NCBI GenBank assembly: GCA_012064385.1
Contig: QRDG01001528.1
Location: 186,001 to 250,000, forward strand
DNA from: Puccinellia tenuiflora
Lineage: Eukaryota > Streptophyta > Magnoliopsida > Poales > Poaceae
Length of the DNA: 64,000 nt
Reading direction: 5' to 3'
Both the position numbers and the translations under genes were made by a program. This document shows, one piece after another, positions 54,911 through 63,571 of the stretch. The notes beneath the pieces are model-generated. The model saw nothing but the letters and a program-made list of their open reading frames with translations, searched no databases and had not been told where the DNA came from. Position 1 is the first letter of the stretch. Every line of letters begins with the position of its first letter.

Positions 54911-56229
54911 TCTCCCCCTCCTTCGAAAAGCGTCGTCCACGACGCTAGCACGTCCTCATCATGTGAAGGAGATAGATGGCTTGACGTTGACGTGGAAGTC
55001 ACCATGCCGCTATTGTTACCTATACGCACTAAAGACCAAGCAAAACATGTGCGTGCATGATAGAGGAGCACATCATTGATGACATGTCCCAATTTGTTCA
55101 TAACACCATTAGCACAACACAAATATATGGAATGGAATACAAATGCAAGGTCAATGTGCAAACAACTCGTCCAAACATCCTCAAAATTTGGGAACACAAA
55201 ATCTCCAAGAAAATTTGAGAAGGCTAAGAAAGCTATCTCATTTTGAACCATATGATGTTCATTGCATTGAAAGCGTCGGAAAGAGAGGTTTGTGAACCAC
55301 ACAAGGTGAGAGAGGCTCTTATCATCGCCATCATGGGTGCAAACAAAGCAAAGAGAAGAGCAAGTGTTCATCAATTTTGTTGCAACACCAAGAAGATAAC
55401 ATCCCAAGGCCTCATGACAAGACATGCTCAAAATATCATTATGGTGACCAACAAACATAAGGAAAGAGAAATTGCTCATCAAGTTTGCGGCAACACATAA
55501 ATCATCTGCAAGGAAGATCAAGGGAGCATGAATGTCACAAAGGAAAACCAAAGCACTCACATGTTTGCACGCGAACCAAAGGAAAGAGCAATTGTTCAAT
55601 TTGTTCGATGCAAGACATGGAAAAGGAAATAGAGGTTGGTCGGAGCCACAACTTTCATGGTAAATGCTCTCAAGAGCTCTTTTTGTCAACTCATGTTCAG
55701 TTGAAGTTGACATTATGAAGCATGAGCCATTACACACGAAATTCCATAAAAAGAAATTGTGTGCATGGTACATGAATGCATCATCCATTATGACGCATCT
55801 ATCCATTTGCACATCACCAAACACACCAATATCAAAAGGAATGCATGACATATGTGAGTGGTCAATATGCAAAAGGAAGGGTAAATTCTCAACATGGCAA
55901 AAGGAAGAATCTCCAAATTTTGAGAAAGCTATGGGGGCATTCTCATAAGACATCATATCAACATTATTGCAAACCAAGCATTGGAAAGAGAAATTGTTCA
56001 ACTTCTTGGATGCAACAATGGGAGAAAATTCGAAAGTTTCATAACAAGGCATGCATGTGGTAACATCATCACAAATAGATAATTCCGCATGATCAACATT
56101 GGTTTGAAACAAGGTATCACATGGGAATATGAACAAAGCATATGTGACATCAAAAGGATCATCCATAGCATGCAAGCAATCACAAGTCATCATGTCCACT
56201 AGTGGGATCATGGCATCATCAACACCCAT
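54466..56229 (-). CDS. Element E ORF2: Cys/Asn/Phe-rich repeat protein, unknown function
   Basis: 587 codons from the ATG at 56229; I do not recognise it. A motif of the form K-L-x-N-x-x-S-F-x-x-x-V/A-C recurs near residues 75-91 (KKLNNFSFQCLVCNNVD), 209-225 (NKLNNCSFLWFACKHVS), 249-265 and 284-300. A second motif is present twice: residues 150-169 (DAFMYHAHNFFLWNFVCNGS) and 386-405 (DVLLYHARTCFAWSLVRIGN). The protein is rich in Cys, His and Phe; ligand spacing is not that of a known zinc finger. From residue 440 on it reads through the polypurine tract into the LTR, where the minisatellite encodes an Arg/Pro/Ala-rich tail. It overlaps ORF1 by 22 nt in another frame. Confidence 0.65.
   Translation of the reverse strand: MGVDDAMIPLVDMMTCDCLHAMDDPFDVTYALFIFPCDTLFQTNVDHAELSICDDVTTCMPCYETFEFSPIVASKKLNNFSFQCLVCNNVDMMSYENAPIAFSKFGDSSFCHVENLPFLLHIDHSHMSCIPFDIGVFGDVQMDRCVIMDDAFMYHAHNFFLWNFVCNGSCFIMSTSTEHELTKRALESIYHESCGSDQPLFPFPCLASNKLNNCSFLWFACKHVSALVFLCDIHAPLIFLADDLCVAANLMSNFSFLMFVGHHNDILSMSCHEALGCYLLGVATKLMNTCSSLCFVCTHDGDDKSLSHLVWFTNLSFRRFQCNEHHMVQNEIAFLAFSNFLGDFVFPNFEDVWTSCLHIDLAFVFHSIYLCCANGVMNKLGHVINDVLLYHARTCFAWSLVRIGNNSGMVTSTSTSSHLSPSHDEDVLASWTTLFEGGGDDVGQPNDNTLSSTPTYDKPPGTPKGGKVLHGLQSTKAYAWMRRRKRHGQGEEETSEDRQAGLQPGLGRPPGRHPTRAGRPPSRPRPAPRPAPLQTLPASRPGLLQTLPVSRPAQAGHQAGPLPDAAGLQAGPGRPPGRTPTFHPLLY
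54491..54737. repeat. GC-rich minisatellite in 3' LTR of E (247 bp)
   Basis: Units of about 30-60 bp built from GGCCGGCCTGG and CAGCGTCTGGAGG pieces. The other LTR has 321 bp of the same array (59851-60171). Confidence 0.88.
54911..54921 (-). other. Polypurine tract of element E
   Basis: GGAGGGGGAGA on the minus strand, directly before the 3' LTR. It also encodes part of the acidic EGGGDD stretch in ORF2. Confidence 0.8.
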
Positions 56230-58037
56230 ATGCGTACCTTGTAGTCCCGCTCATGAGAAGTAGGTGTTGTGGTAGAGGTAGCGGCGTCCATGTAGCCGAC
56301 TTGTACATCTTCATGTAAGCATGGGGTGGCATCGACTTCATCCTCCATGTACATCTTCTCCATCATAGGCACCATTATGTCGAGGCTTGGCGTCTCATCA
56401 TCCATGGAACCTAGCACAACATGAGAGAACACACTAGAGGTAGATGGTAAGTTGTTAGAAATCAAAATGTCCTCACTTGACCTATCAACTACCTCTCCCA
56501 ACTCAAGGTGTGTATCACTCATTCCCTCAAAGTGGAAGCACTCAATCTCGCATATGGTGGAGGCACTCAACTCACTTGCACTCTCACTCAAGTGGGCTAG
56601 GTGGCTCTCATGCTCACATGGGATTGGTACCATTTTATCATTCAAGCACATAGGGATAGGCTCGGTAGTCTCAACTCCATTCGACGCCTTGGTTGAAGGG
56701 ACACTCCCATGCTCAACCTCTTCACTTGGCTCGCCGTCACAAGTGGTAGCCTCTTCAATGCTCGCCTCCTTGGTCGAAGGGAAAATCCCATGCTCGACCG
56801 TCTTCTCGCCATCTTCATGGTCACCATCTTGTAGAGGTGTGGACAATAAGCTCGGTGAAGAGTCATGTGAGGGCTTGAAGAACTTGGATAAGCCGGCGAT
56901 GAAGTCCTCGCGGATGGTCTTGAGCTCGGCTTGCTCGATCTCGAAGTTGGCATTGTCGGTGTCGCGCTTGGTCTTCCACTCGTCGAGGATGGCCTTGAGT
57001 TTGTCCAATTCCTTCGTGTAGCTTGATCTATGCTTGGACGCTCTTTTGGTTGTGGCGCGCGGAGGAGACTCCCTATGATGTGTACTTGCCGCCATCTTGG
57101 AAGTTGATGTAGATGCGTGATGGCGTGGCCTTGAGTAGCTTGAGTCCTCATAGTGGCGTCGATGATGATAATGAGTAGACGTACGCCGATGAAGATCCTT
57201 GGAGTTCCTTGATGAAGACTCGTGTGCATAGGCACTTTGCGTTGGCCTTGAGTAGCTTGAGTCCTCATAGTGGCGTCGATGATGATCATGAGTAGACGTA
57301 CGCCGATGAAGATCCTTGGAGTTCCTTGATGAAGACTCGTGTGCATAGGCACTTTGCGTTGGCCTTGAGTAGCTTGAGTCCTCATAGTGGCGTCGATGAT
57401 GATCATGAGTAGACGTACGCCGATGAAGATCCTTGGTGTTCCTTGACGAAGACTCATGTGCATAGGCACTTTGCGTTGGCCGCCGTCTTGAGGGCGAAGT
57501 AGCTTGACGTCGAGGAGGAGGGCGTGTCTCCTTGTCCTCTAGGCGAAGATGCCTTGAGCTCCGTCTCCTTGAGCTTGTAGGTTCTTGACGGCGGTGGCGC
57601 TCTTGAGTTCTTGGTCTTGAGGATCGCCGAGGTGGGTACTCATCATCGGTGTCGTCGTCCACATGATGTGTAGCGCGTGGCAGATCCTTGACATGCCTTG
57701 AGGAGTCGTAGTTCATGTAGGGTCCCGCCACATCATTGGAGTTGTAGTCGTTGTAGTGGTCCATCATGGCGTTGACGCTTGTGGGCTCGAAGTCGGTGTA
57801 GCTCTCCAAGTCGTGGACGGTTGCGGCCTCGTAGTCGTAGTAGTGGTGGTTCTCCGCCATGTAGTCCATGCTCGTGGAGGTGTCGTCGATGTCGAGGTCC
57901 ACCATGTCATCCATGCTTGGGGCGCCGTAGTCGTTGTCGCTCATGATGTCATCCATGCTTGGCGCGCCGAAGTCATTGTCGCTCATCATATTCTCATCAT
58001 CATGGCCTCCATAGGATGCTCCGCTCTCACTAGACAT
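56208..58037 (-). CDS. Element E ORF1: acidic, RS/His-repeat, coiled-coil protein
   Basis: 609 codons from the ATG at 58037; not recognised. In order: an acidic N-terminus with a duplicated MSDND(F/Y)GAPSMDD segment, an Arg/Ser-rich region (PPRRSSRPRTQERHRRQE), three 39-residue repeats (SAYAHESSSRNSKDLHRR ...) encoded by a 117-bp tandem repeat, a coiled-coil-like segment (KELDKLKAILDEWKTKRD, EIEQAELKTIREDFIAGLSK), and a long acidic Ser/Thr/Glu-rich C-terminus. Position next to the leader, a basic region and a coiled coil would fit a gag-like RNA-binding or assembly role (inference). No capsid or zinc-knuckle motif is seen. Confidence 0.65.
   Translation of the reverse strand: MSSESGASYGGHDDENMMSDNDFGAPSMDDIMSDNDYGAPSMDDMVDLDIDDTSTSMDYMAENHHYYDYEAATVHDLESYTDFEPTSVNAMMDHYNDYNSNDVAGPYMNYDSSRHVKDLPRATHHVDDDTDDEYPPRRSSRPRTQERHRRQEPTSSRRRSSRHLRLEDKETRPPPRRQATSPSRRRPTQSAYAHESSSRNTKDLHRRTSTHDHHRRHYEDSSYSRPTQSAYAHESSSRNSKDLHRRTSTHDHHRRHYEDSSYSRPTQSAYAHESSSRNSKDLHRRTSTHYHHRRHYEDSSYSRPRHHASTSTSKMAASTHHRESPPRATTKRASKHRSSYTKELDKLKAILDEWKTKRDTDNANFEIEQAELKTIREDFIAGLSKFFKPSHDSSPSLLSTPLQDGDHEDGEKTVEHGIFPSTKEASIEEATTCDGEPSEEVEHGSVPSTKASNGVETTEPIPMCLNDKMVPIPCEHESHLAHLSESASELSASTICEIECFHFEGMSDTHLELGEVVDRSSEDILISNNLPSTSSVFSHVVLGSMDDETPSLDIMVPMMEKMYMEDEVDATPCLHEDVQVGYMDAATSTTTPTSHERDYKVRIWVLMMP
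57127..57477 (-). repeat. Three 117-bp tandem repeats in ORF1
   Basis: Copies start at 57127, 57244 and 57361 with an exact 117-bp (39-codon) period and very few differences. The frame is kept. Confidence 0.9.
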
Positions 58038-59387
58038 GGTCAATCACAAGACAAATGTATATATATGTGGAGGTGAAAGGAACTAAGAAACCAACCTCAC
58101 CTAGTAGATAGTATTGGAACTAGTGGACCATGCCAAGAGAAACCGATACACAAGAATGCGGGTGACTTGAATTTCAAAGATCCAAACGCAACTCCAAAAC
58201 ACACACGGCTTATGAGTGGATAGGTATGAATTGTGGAAAGCAAATGGAACAACCGGAAACCAAGATATTGTAAAGGCAAGTAGAGAACCACGATGACCAC
58301 AAAGCAAATACAAGTCGATCTCAAAGGATATGAGTGAAGCACATAGAAACGCACGCTTTGAAGAGAGGGACTCGTGCAACCAAAATGAGCTAGTGATGGA
58401 CCTAGCGAAGACTAAAGCTCGAGTCGCACGAGTGCAAGAGAAACCAACTCGATTGCAAAATTGGTGGGCTACAAGATTTACACAAAGATACCACACCTAC
58501 AAATTTTCATCGAGCTAGCGCGACCTACAAGAGATATGGCATTGAGACTCTTTCTTTTTATTTGCTCTCTTTTGATTCTTTTTCTATTCCTCTTTTGGCC
58601 TCCTATTCTCTTTTTCTATTTTGCCTCTCACTTTGCTTGCCAACAACAACTATATGAACTAGCGCATACAAGTTTTGCTCGGAACACTAAGAGGTATCAA
58701 GTGTGCAAAGCCCAAGCAATCATAGATGAGCTAGTCTCAATAGGTAAGATAGGCACAAATGGCTTGGCTAACAAGTGATGCAAGGTGGGAGAAGAATTGG
58801 GGATGTTATACCTTCCGTCGACGATCTTCACCCGTGGAGTGGAATGCCTCTTCCTTGATCACGAAATATGGTGGCAATAGATGATGGATCAACCGCCGTG
58901 GTGATGTAGAGCTTGTCCGTAGCTTCGATTTGAGACGAAAATCACCAAAAACGGAGTCCGGAGTGAAAAGTTATGGCCAAAACAAAATTTCAGCAGGGGA
59001 ACCGGCCTGGGGGCCGGCCTAGGCCGGGCTGGAGGCCGGCGGCTTCTGCCGGGGGTCCGGCCTAGAGGCCAGCCTAGGCTGGGCTGGAGGCCGCCCGACA
59101 CTACCCTCCGGGACGCGAAAATGGGCGATTTTGGGCGGAAAACGGCCCGAAAAACACCAAATCGGAGGGGAAATCAAAGGAATTTGGCCATGGGAACGCA
59201 AAGGGAGGTAGATCAACAAGTATAGCAATGGATCCACGGATCAAAACCTACCAAAACTCACAAAAATCTCAGATCGAACCAAAAGCAATTTGAGGCTATT
59301 TTTGGTGGAAATTTTCGAAATTAGCAAAATCAAAGAAATTTTTTGTGGATATGGGGTGGAAACAAAGGCAAATCCGTGGCAACCCTT
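58038..59387 (-). other. Leader of element E
   Basis: 1.35 kb between PBS and ORF1 start, without a supported ORF. At 58998-59098 it carries another block of the GGCCGGCC minisatellite, outside the LTR. Confidence 0.6.
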
Positions 59388-59399
59388 GCTCTGATACCA
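59388..59399 (-). other. Primer-binding site of element E
   Basis: TGGTATCAGAGC on the minus strand, two bases from the LTR end; tRNA-iMet type. Confidence 0.88.
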
Positions 59400-59812
59400 T
59401 ATGATGTAGGGTGTTGCCCGATCTTCACGGATTTGAGGCGGGGAAGAGGATGAACACGAAGAACACGGAGGTGGAAACGAAGAACACGAGGGGAAAAATG
59501 GCAAATCGTGGGGATAACTCGCGAAGCCTACAAGGGAGAATCACCTGGCAACAAACCCCCAACGGAGCAGCCTCCGGATCCCAAAACCCAAGTCAACAAC
59601 ACGCTTAATGAAACCGATTTCTCTTACCGGCCGGTCCACCGATCCAATAGAATCACCGCAGTGAAAGATTGGTTTGCACTACTAGAGACACCTAAGTGAA
59701 AGAGTAGCTACAACAAGAGATTCATCATCCTCCTCGGAGGAACCCATCACGGGAAGGAGCAACGCTCAACTCTAGTTCATTCTTCTCTACCTCAAATGGA
59801 AAAGGGGGAAAG

Positions 59813-59822
59813 CTATTTATAG
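59813..59822 (-). promoter_or_regulatory. TATA box in 5' LTR of E
   Basis: CTATAAATAG on the minus strand between the U3 minisatellite and the presumed start of R. Likely drives the ORF1-ORF2 transcript. Confidence 0.6.
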
Positions 59823-59850
59823 TCTTAGTACAAAAGGGGGTGAAAGGTGG

Positions 59851-60171
59851 GGGTCCGGCCTGGTGGCCGGCCTGGGCCGGCCTGGAGGCCGCCGGCGTCT
59901 GGAAGGGGCCCGGCCTGGTGGCCGGCCTGGGCCGGCCTGGAGACCGGCAGCGTCTGGAGGAGCCGGCCTGGGAGCCGGCCTAGGCCGGCCTGGAGGCCGG
60001 CAGCGTCTGGAGGGGGCCCGGCCTGGGAGCCGGCCTAGGCCGGCCTGGAGGCCGGCAGCGTCTGGAGGGGTGCCGGCCTGGGGGCCGGCCTGGGCCGGCT
60101 GGGAGGCGGCCGGCTCTGGTGGTGGTGCCGGCCTGGGGGCCGGCCTAGGCCGGGCTGGAGGCCGGCCTGCC
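59851..60171. repeat. GC-rich minisatellite in 5' LTR of E (321 bp)
   Basis: Same array as 54491-54737 but 74 bp longer, which explains essentially all of the length difference between the LTRs (942 versus 868 bp). Confidence 0.88.
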
Positions 60172-60343
60172 TGTCTTCGCTTGTTTCTTCCTCTCCTTGT
60201 CCATGACGCTTCCTCCTCCTCATCCACGCGTATGCCTTAGTTGATTGGAGTCCATGGAGTACCTTGCCACCCTTTGGAGTCCCTGGTGGCTTGTCGTACG
60301 TTGGAGTGCTTGACAAGGTGTGTCGTTGGGTTGGCCTACATCA

Positions 60344-60473
60344 AGGGGGTAATTGTTCCAATTGTTCCTTTAAGATTATTGAACCCACAGATGACCGTGC
60401 ACTGGTGAGTGGAAATACTCCATCAGCACCTCCACGGCCACAACCCCAAGTGAAGACCAAAAGGAACAGATGA
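60344..60473 (+). pseudogene. MULE transposase, end of last exon after element E
   Basis: Continues the frame left at 54042. It encodes GGNCSNCSFKIIEPTDDRALV and a basic end (PQVKTKRNR) and stops at 60471-60473. EPTDDRALVSG repeats EPTEDRELVSG found just before the insertion. Confidence 0.65.
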
Positions 60474-61180
60474 TTTTGAATCCAAAGAGTATCCACCTAG
60501 GGAAACCCGGAGCAAGACGGTGAAGCCATCTGCAAACACAAGGAGCAAGTCGAAGATCTGAATTTGAGCAGCGTGTTTGTGTTGTCAATTTGAGCTACTA
60601 TGAAAACATATAAGTTGTAATAATGTTGTTTGTATTTTGGTATCATATTTGAGGCAGACTTAAAATTTGTAGTCCAACATTTGAAGTTCAATATTTCAAG
60701 GTGATCATCCGAATGAGAAATGTGCTTGAAACGAGCTCCGAAACTAGGGTAAACAACCCCATTTGTAATCAAGTTTTTTTTCGACCTTGTCAAAATGAGC
60801 CAAATATTTTTTATAAACACCTATTACATCTATGTAGTGTCCAATAAAAGTCTCACTATTTTTTGAATTAATCTTCATATTAGTAAAAAAAAATTTGAAA
60901 ACTTGCTTTAGTTGAAAACCATTATAAAACATGTTTGAAATATAAAATGAAAAAGTAACTTCATATCCGTCTTATTCACTCCAAAATGAAGCTTTGGTAA
61001 TTTTTTTGATTTTTTTGAATTTATCAAAACCTAAACCCTCTCTAACCCTAGCCCGAAACCGAGACCGTAAACCTTACGACAAAGCTAAACCTAACCGTAA
61101 CTTCGATCCAACAAAAACCGTCAAAGATCTCTAAAGAAAGTATACATTGTGGATCTAAAAGTGATTTTTGCAAAANTGTG
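60474..61180. other. AT-rich 3' flank of the MULE, with an N
   Basis: No gene seen. The segment at about 60836-61040 is a first copy of the repeat that follows. Base 61176 is undetermined. The right terminal inverted repeat of the MULE was not found. Confidence 0.45.
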
Positions 61181-62203
61181 TGTCCAATCGAAGTCTCACT
61201 ATTTATTGAATTAATCTTCATATTATTACTTTTTTTGAAAAAAATTGCTTTTAGTTGAAAACCATTATAAAACACGTTTGAAATATGAAAATGAAAAAGT
61301 AACTTCATATCCGTCTTATTCTCTCCAAAATGAAGCTTTGGTGATTTTTTTGATTTTTTTTGAAATTTATGAAAACCTAAACCCTCTCTCACTCTCCTTC
61401 GAACTCTTTACAGCTTCGTACGTGATAGCTCATTTTGTGTGAAGCTTTTTCATGAAATTGTCCATACGCCAAGTTTATATTTTTTTTCTCATAACCATGT
61501 CACATATGACGGCAATGTGCACATGTTTTGTATTTTTCTGATTTTTTAAAATTAGTTATGGTCATTTGCATTTGAATTTGATGAAAATGGTTTTTCATGA
61601 AAATGACCCTATACCAAGTTTATATATTTTTTTGGTAACAATGTCTTATAAACCGATGAACATGAAGGTTTTTGATTTTTTTTGAATTAGTTATGGTCAT
61701 TTCAAATTTGGTCAAACCCTAATAACCCCGTTGAATAACCATTATAAAACACGTTTGAAATATGAAAATGAAAAAGTAACTTCATATCCGTCTTATTCTC
61801 TCCAAAATGAAGCTTTGGTGATTTTTTTGATTTTTATGAAAACCTAAACCCTCTCTCACTCTCCTTCGAACTCTTTACACCTTCGTACGTGATAGCTCAT
61901 TTTGTGTGAAGCTTTTTCATGAAAATGTCCCTACGCCAAGTTTATATTTTTTTCTCATAACCATGTCACATATGACGGCAATGTGCACAGGTTTTGTATT
62001 TTTTTTTAAATTAGTTATGCTCATTTTCATTTGAATTTCATGAAAATGGTTTTTCATGAAAATGACCCTACACCAAGTTTATATTTTTTTGGTAACAATG
62101 TCTTATAAACCGATGAACTACGAATGTTTCTTATTTTTTTTATTTTTTCTGAATTAGTTATGGTCGTTTCAAATTTGGTCAAACCCTAATATCCCCGTTG
62201 ACT
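61181..62203. repeat. ~475-bp tandem duplication with a partial upstream copy
   Basis: CCATTATAAAACACGTTTG starts copies at 61262 and 61739; both end with CCCCGTTGA (61734 and 62203). A shorter, more diverged copy starts at 60919. Units are AT-rich and non-coding. Confidence 0.75.
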
Positions 62204-62557
62204 CACTCAAAACCCCGCAGCATCTCTCCAAACCCTAGCGCCGAGCGTCAGCCGTCCGATCATACCCTAGCGCGAAACTACACCCGTCAGATATGGCCTT
62301 CTAGAAGGAATTTCACGGGCAGGCATGCGCGTCGTCTCCGCGTCGTTGGATCGCATGGACGGTTCTGATCAAATTTCAAACGGCGATCCGCGCGACGCTG
62401 GTTCTGCATCCTCATTGGCCGTTCACGAATCCAGGTGAAAGTAGTTGTTCGAGGGCCGGTTGTACACTCGCACTCTTGTCCCTCTCCTCTCCCCTGACAT
62501 TGCTCTGGTTCTCGACTCCCGTCGCTGCAGAGTCGTAGATCTCCGCCCAACGACGGC
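62204..62557 (+). other. GC-richer region upstream of the GRF gene
   Basis: Composition shifts from AT-rich repeats to a GC-richer, AAACCCTAG-containing stretch, like a plant promoter and 5' UTR. No TATA box stands out. Confidence 0.4.
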
Positions 62558-63571
62558 ATGGTTTCGTGGAGCGACGGTGATGAAGATTCCCCTATTCCGA
62601 GCTCACTTGGCATCGATGTAAGTGCTCCAATCTCGTGTACTTGTGATTTGGGGATTTAGGGTTAGGGTTCATATGATTTGGGGATTTCTGATTTGAGCAC
62701 GATTCCGAGGTCTTGCATTGAAAATTTCTTTTGGTAGGGCCCAAATACCATCTACGATTCCGATTACTACGGATTAGCCGATGAAGATGGGATCCCTATC
62801 CGTTGTCGCTGCAATTCCACGCCCGAAAAATTTGTTGCTTTCGATGGATGTTGGACCGGCAGGAGGTTCTTAGCCTGCGTAGGGATGGTACGTGAAAAAT
62901 CTGAACTTTTTTAGAGTATTTCAACTTGAGATGTTTGTTAAATAATCTAGTATTCAAATTCAGTTTAGCTTTCAATTTCATAGTTTGTTTAGATAGTTAG
63001 CACGAGCCGTGAGTTTAGCTTGATCTGTTGCGCTGCAAAATCACTCGAGTTCATTCTTCCAATTCTCTGAATTCCTTTGACATTCAGCATGATCATTTGT
63101 TTTTATGTAAATTAGTAACATAAACTTGTCTGATACATGCATTATAGAGTGGAGAAACTTGTGAATTTGTGTACTGGGTTGATGATGTGTGGCCACCTGC
63201 GTTGTCCAAATCCCTGACAAAGCTGTGGGAAATGCATGGGGAAATCAAATATGCCAGAGTCCGTGAAGCGTTAAACGCTGTTGAATCAAAGTGGAAGTAC
63301 CAAGATGAGATTACAAAGCTTCACCGTGACTTAAAGAATGCCCAAGATGAGCTGAAGAAGGAGGTTGACTTAAAGAATGCCCAAGACTACACTAGCCCTG
63401 AAGGCCAAAGCTGAACAAGCTCTTCTTGATGCAAGAGCTAAACTAGAGGAGAAGAACAAACTGGATGCATCAACTTCCAACATGCACAAGTTTTTGAGGC
63501 AGAAGGCAGAGAAGGACAGGGATCTGATGAGGGATAAGTTGCAGAAGATCAAAGATATATGTGATGAGTAG
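62558..63571 (+). pseudogene. GRF-type zinc-finger protein gene, frameshifted
   Basis: Exons: 62558-62617 (MVSWSDGDEDSPIPSSLGID), donor GTAAGT; 62738-62887, donor GTACGT; 63148 onward. Exons 2 and 3 join into a zf-GRF motif: CRCNSTPEKFVAFDGCWTGR, RFLACVG, then CEFVYWVDD. A helical coiled-coil tail follows (LRQKAEKDRDLMRDKLQKI) with a repeated LKNAQDELKKEVD-like unit. Near 63386 the frame shifts: the first frame stops at 63412-63414, while the tail continues in another frame to 63571. Such GRF genes are highly repeated in cereals, so it may be host or transposon-borne. It may be a very recent pseudogene or a sequencing error. Confidence 0.65.

Larger units (their letters stand above)
54043..60343 (-). 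mobile_element. LTR element E: non-autonomous, two novel ORFs, no gag-pol seen
   Basis: LTRs at 54043-54910 and 59402-60343, ends TGATGTAGG / CCTACATCA, perfect target duplication AGGGG (54038-54042 and 60344-60348). A PBS beside the right LTR and a polypurine tract beside the left LTR set the minus strand. The 4.5-kb inside holds a leader, ORF1 (58037-56208) and ORF2 (56229-54466), both open. I see no RT, integrase, protease or zinc knuckle, so enzymes must come from another element. The LTRs are nearly identical outside a variable minisatellite, so the insertion is young. It interrupts the last exon of the transposase pseudogene. Confidence 0.9.
59402..60343 (-). repeat. 5' LTR of element E (942 bp)
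   Basis: Nearly identical to 54043-54910 outside the minisatellite; I noticed only a few single-base differences, for example one C/T change near 59546 and one 1-nt indel near 60320. The TATA box CTATAAATAG is at 59813-59822, with the minisatellite directly upstream in U3. Confidence 0.92.
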
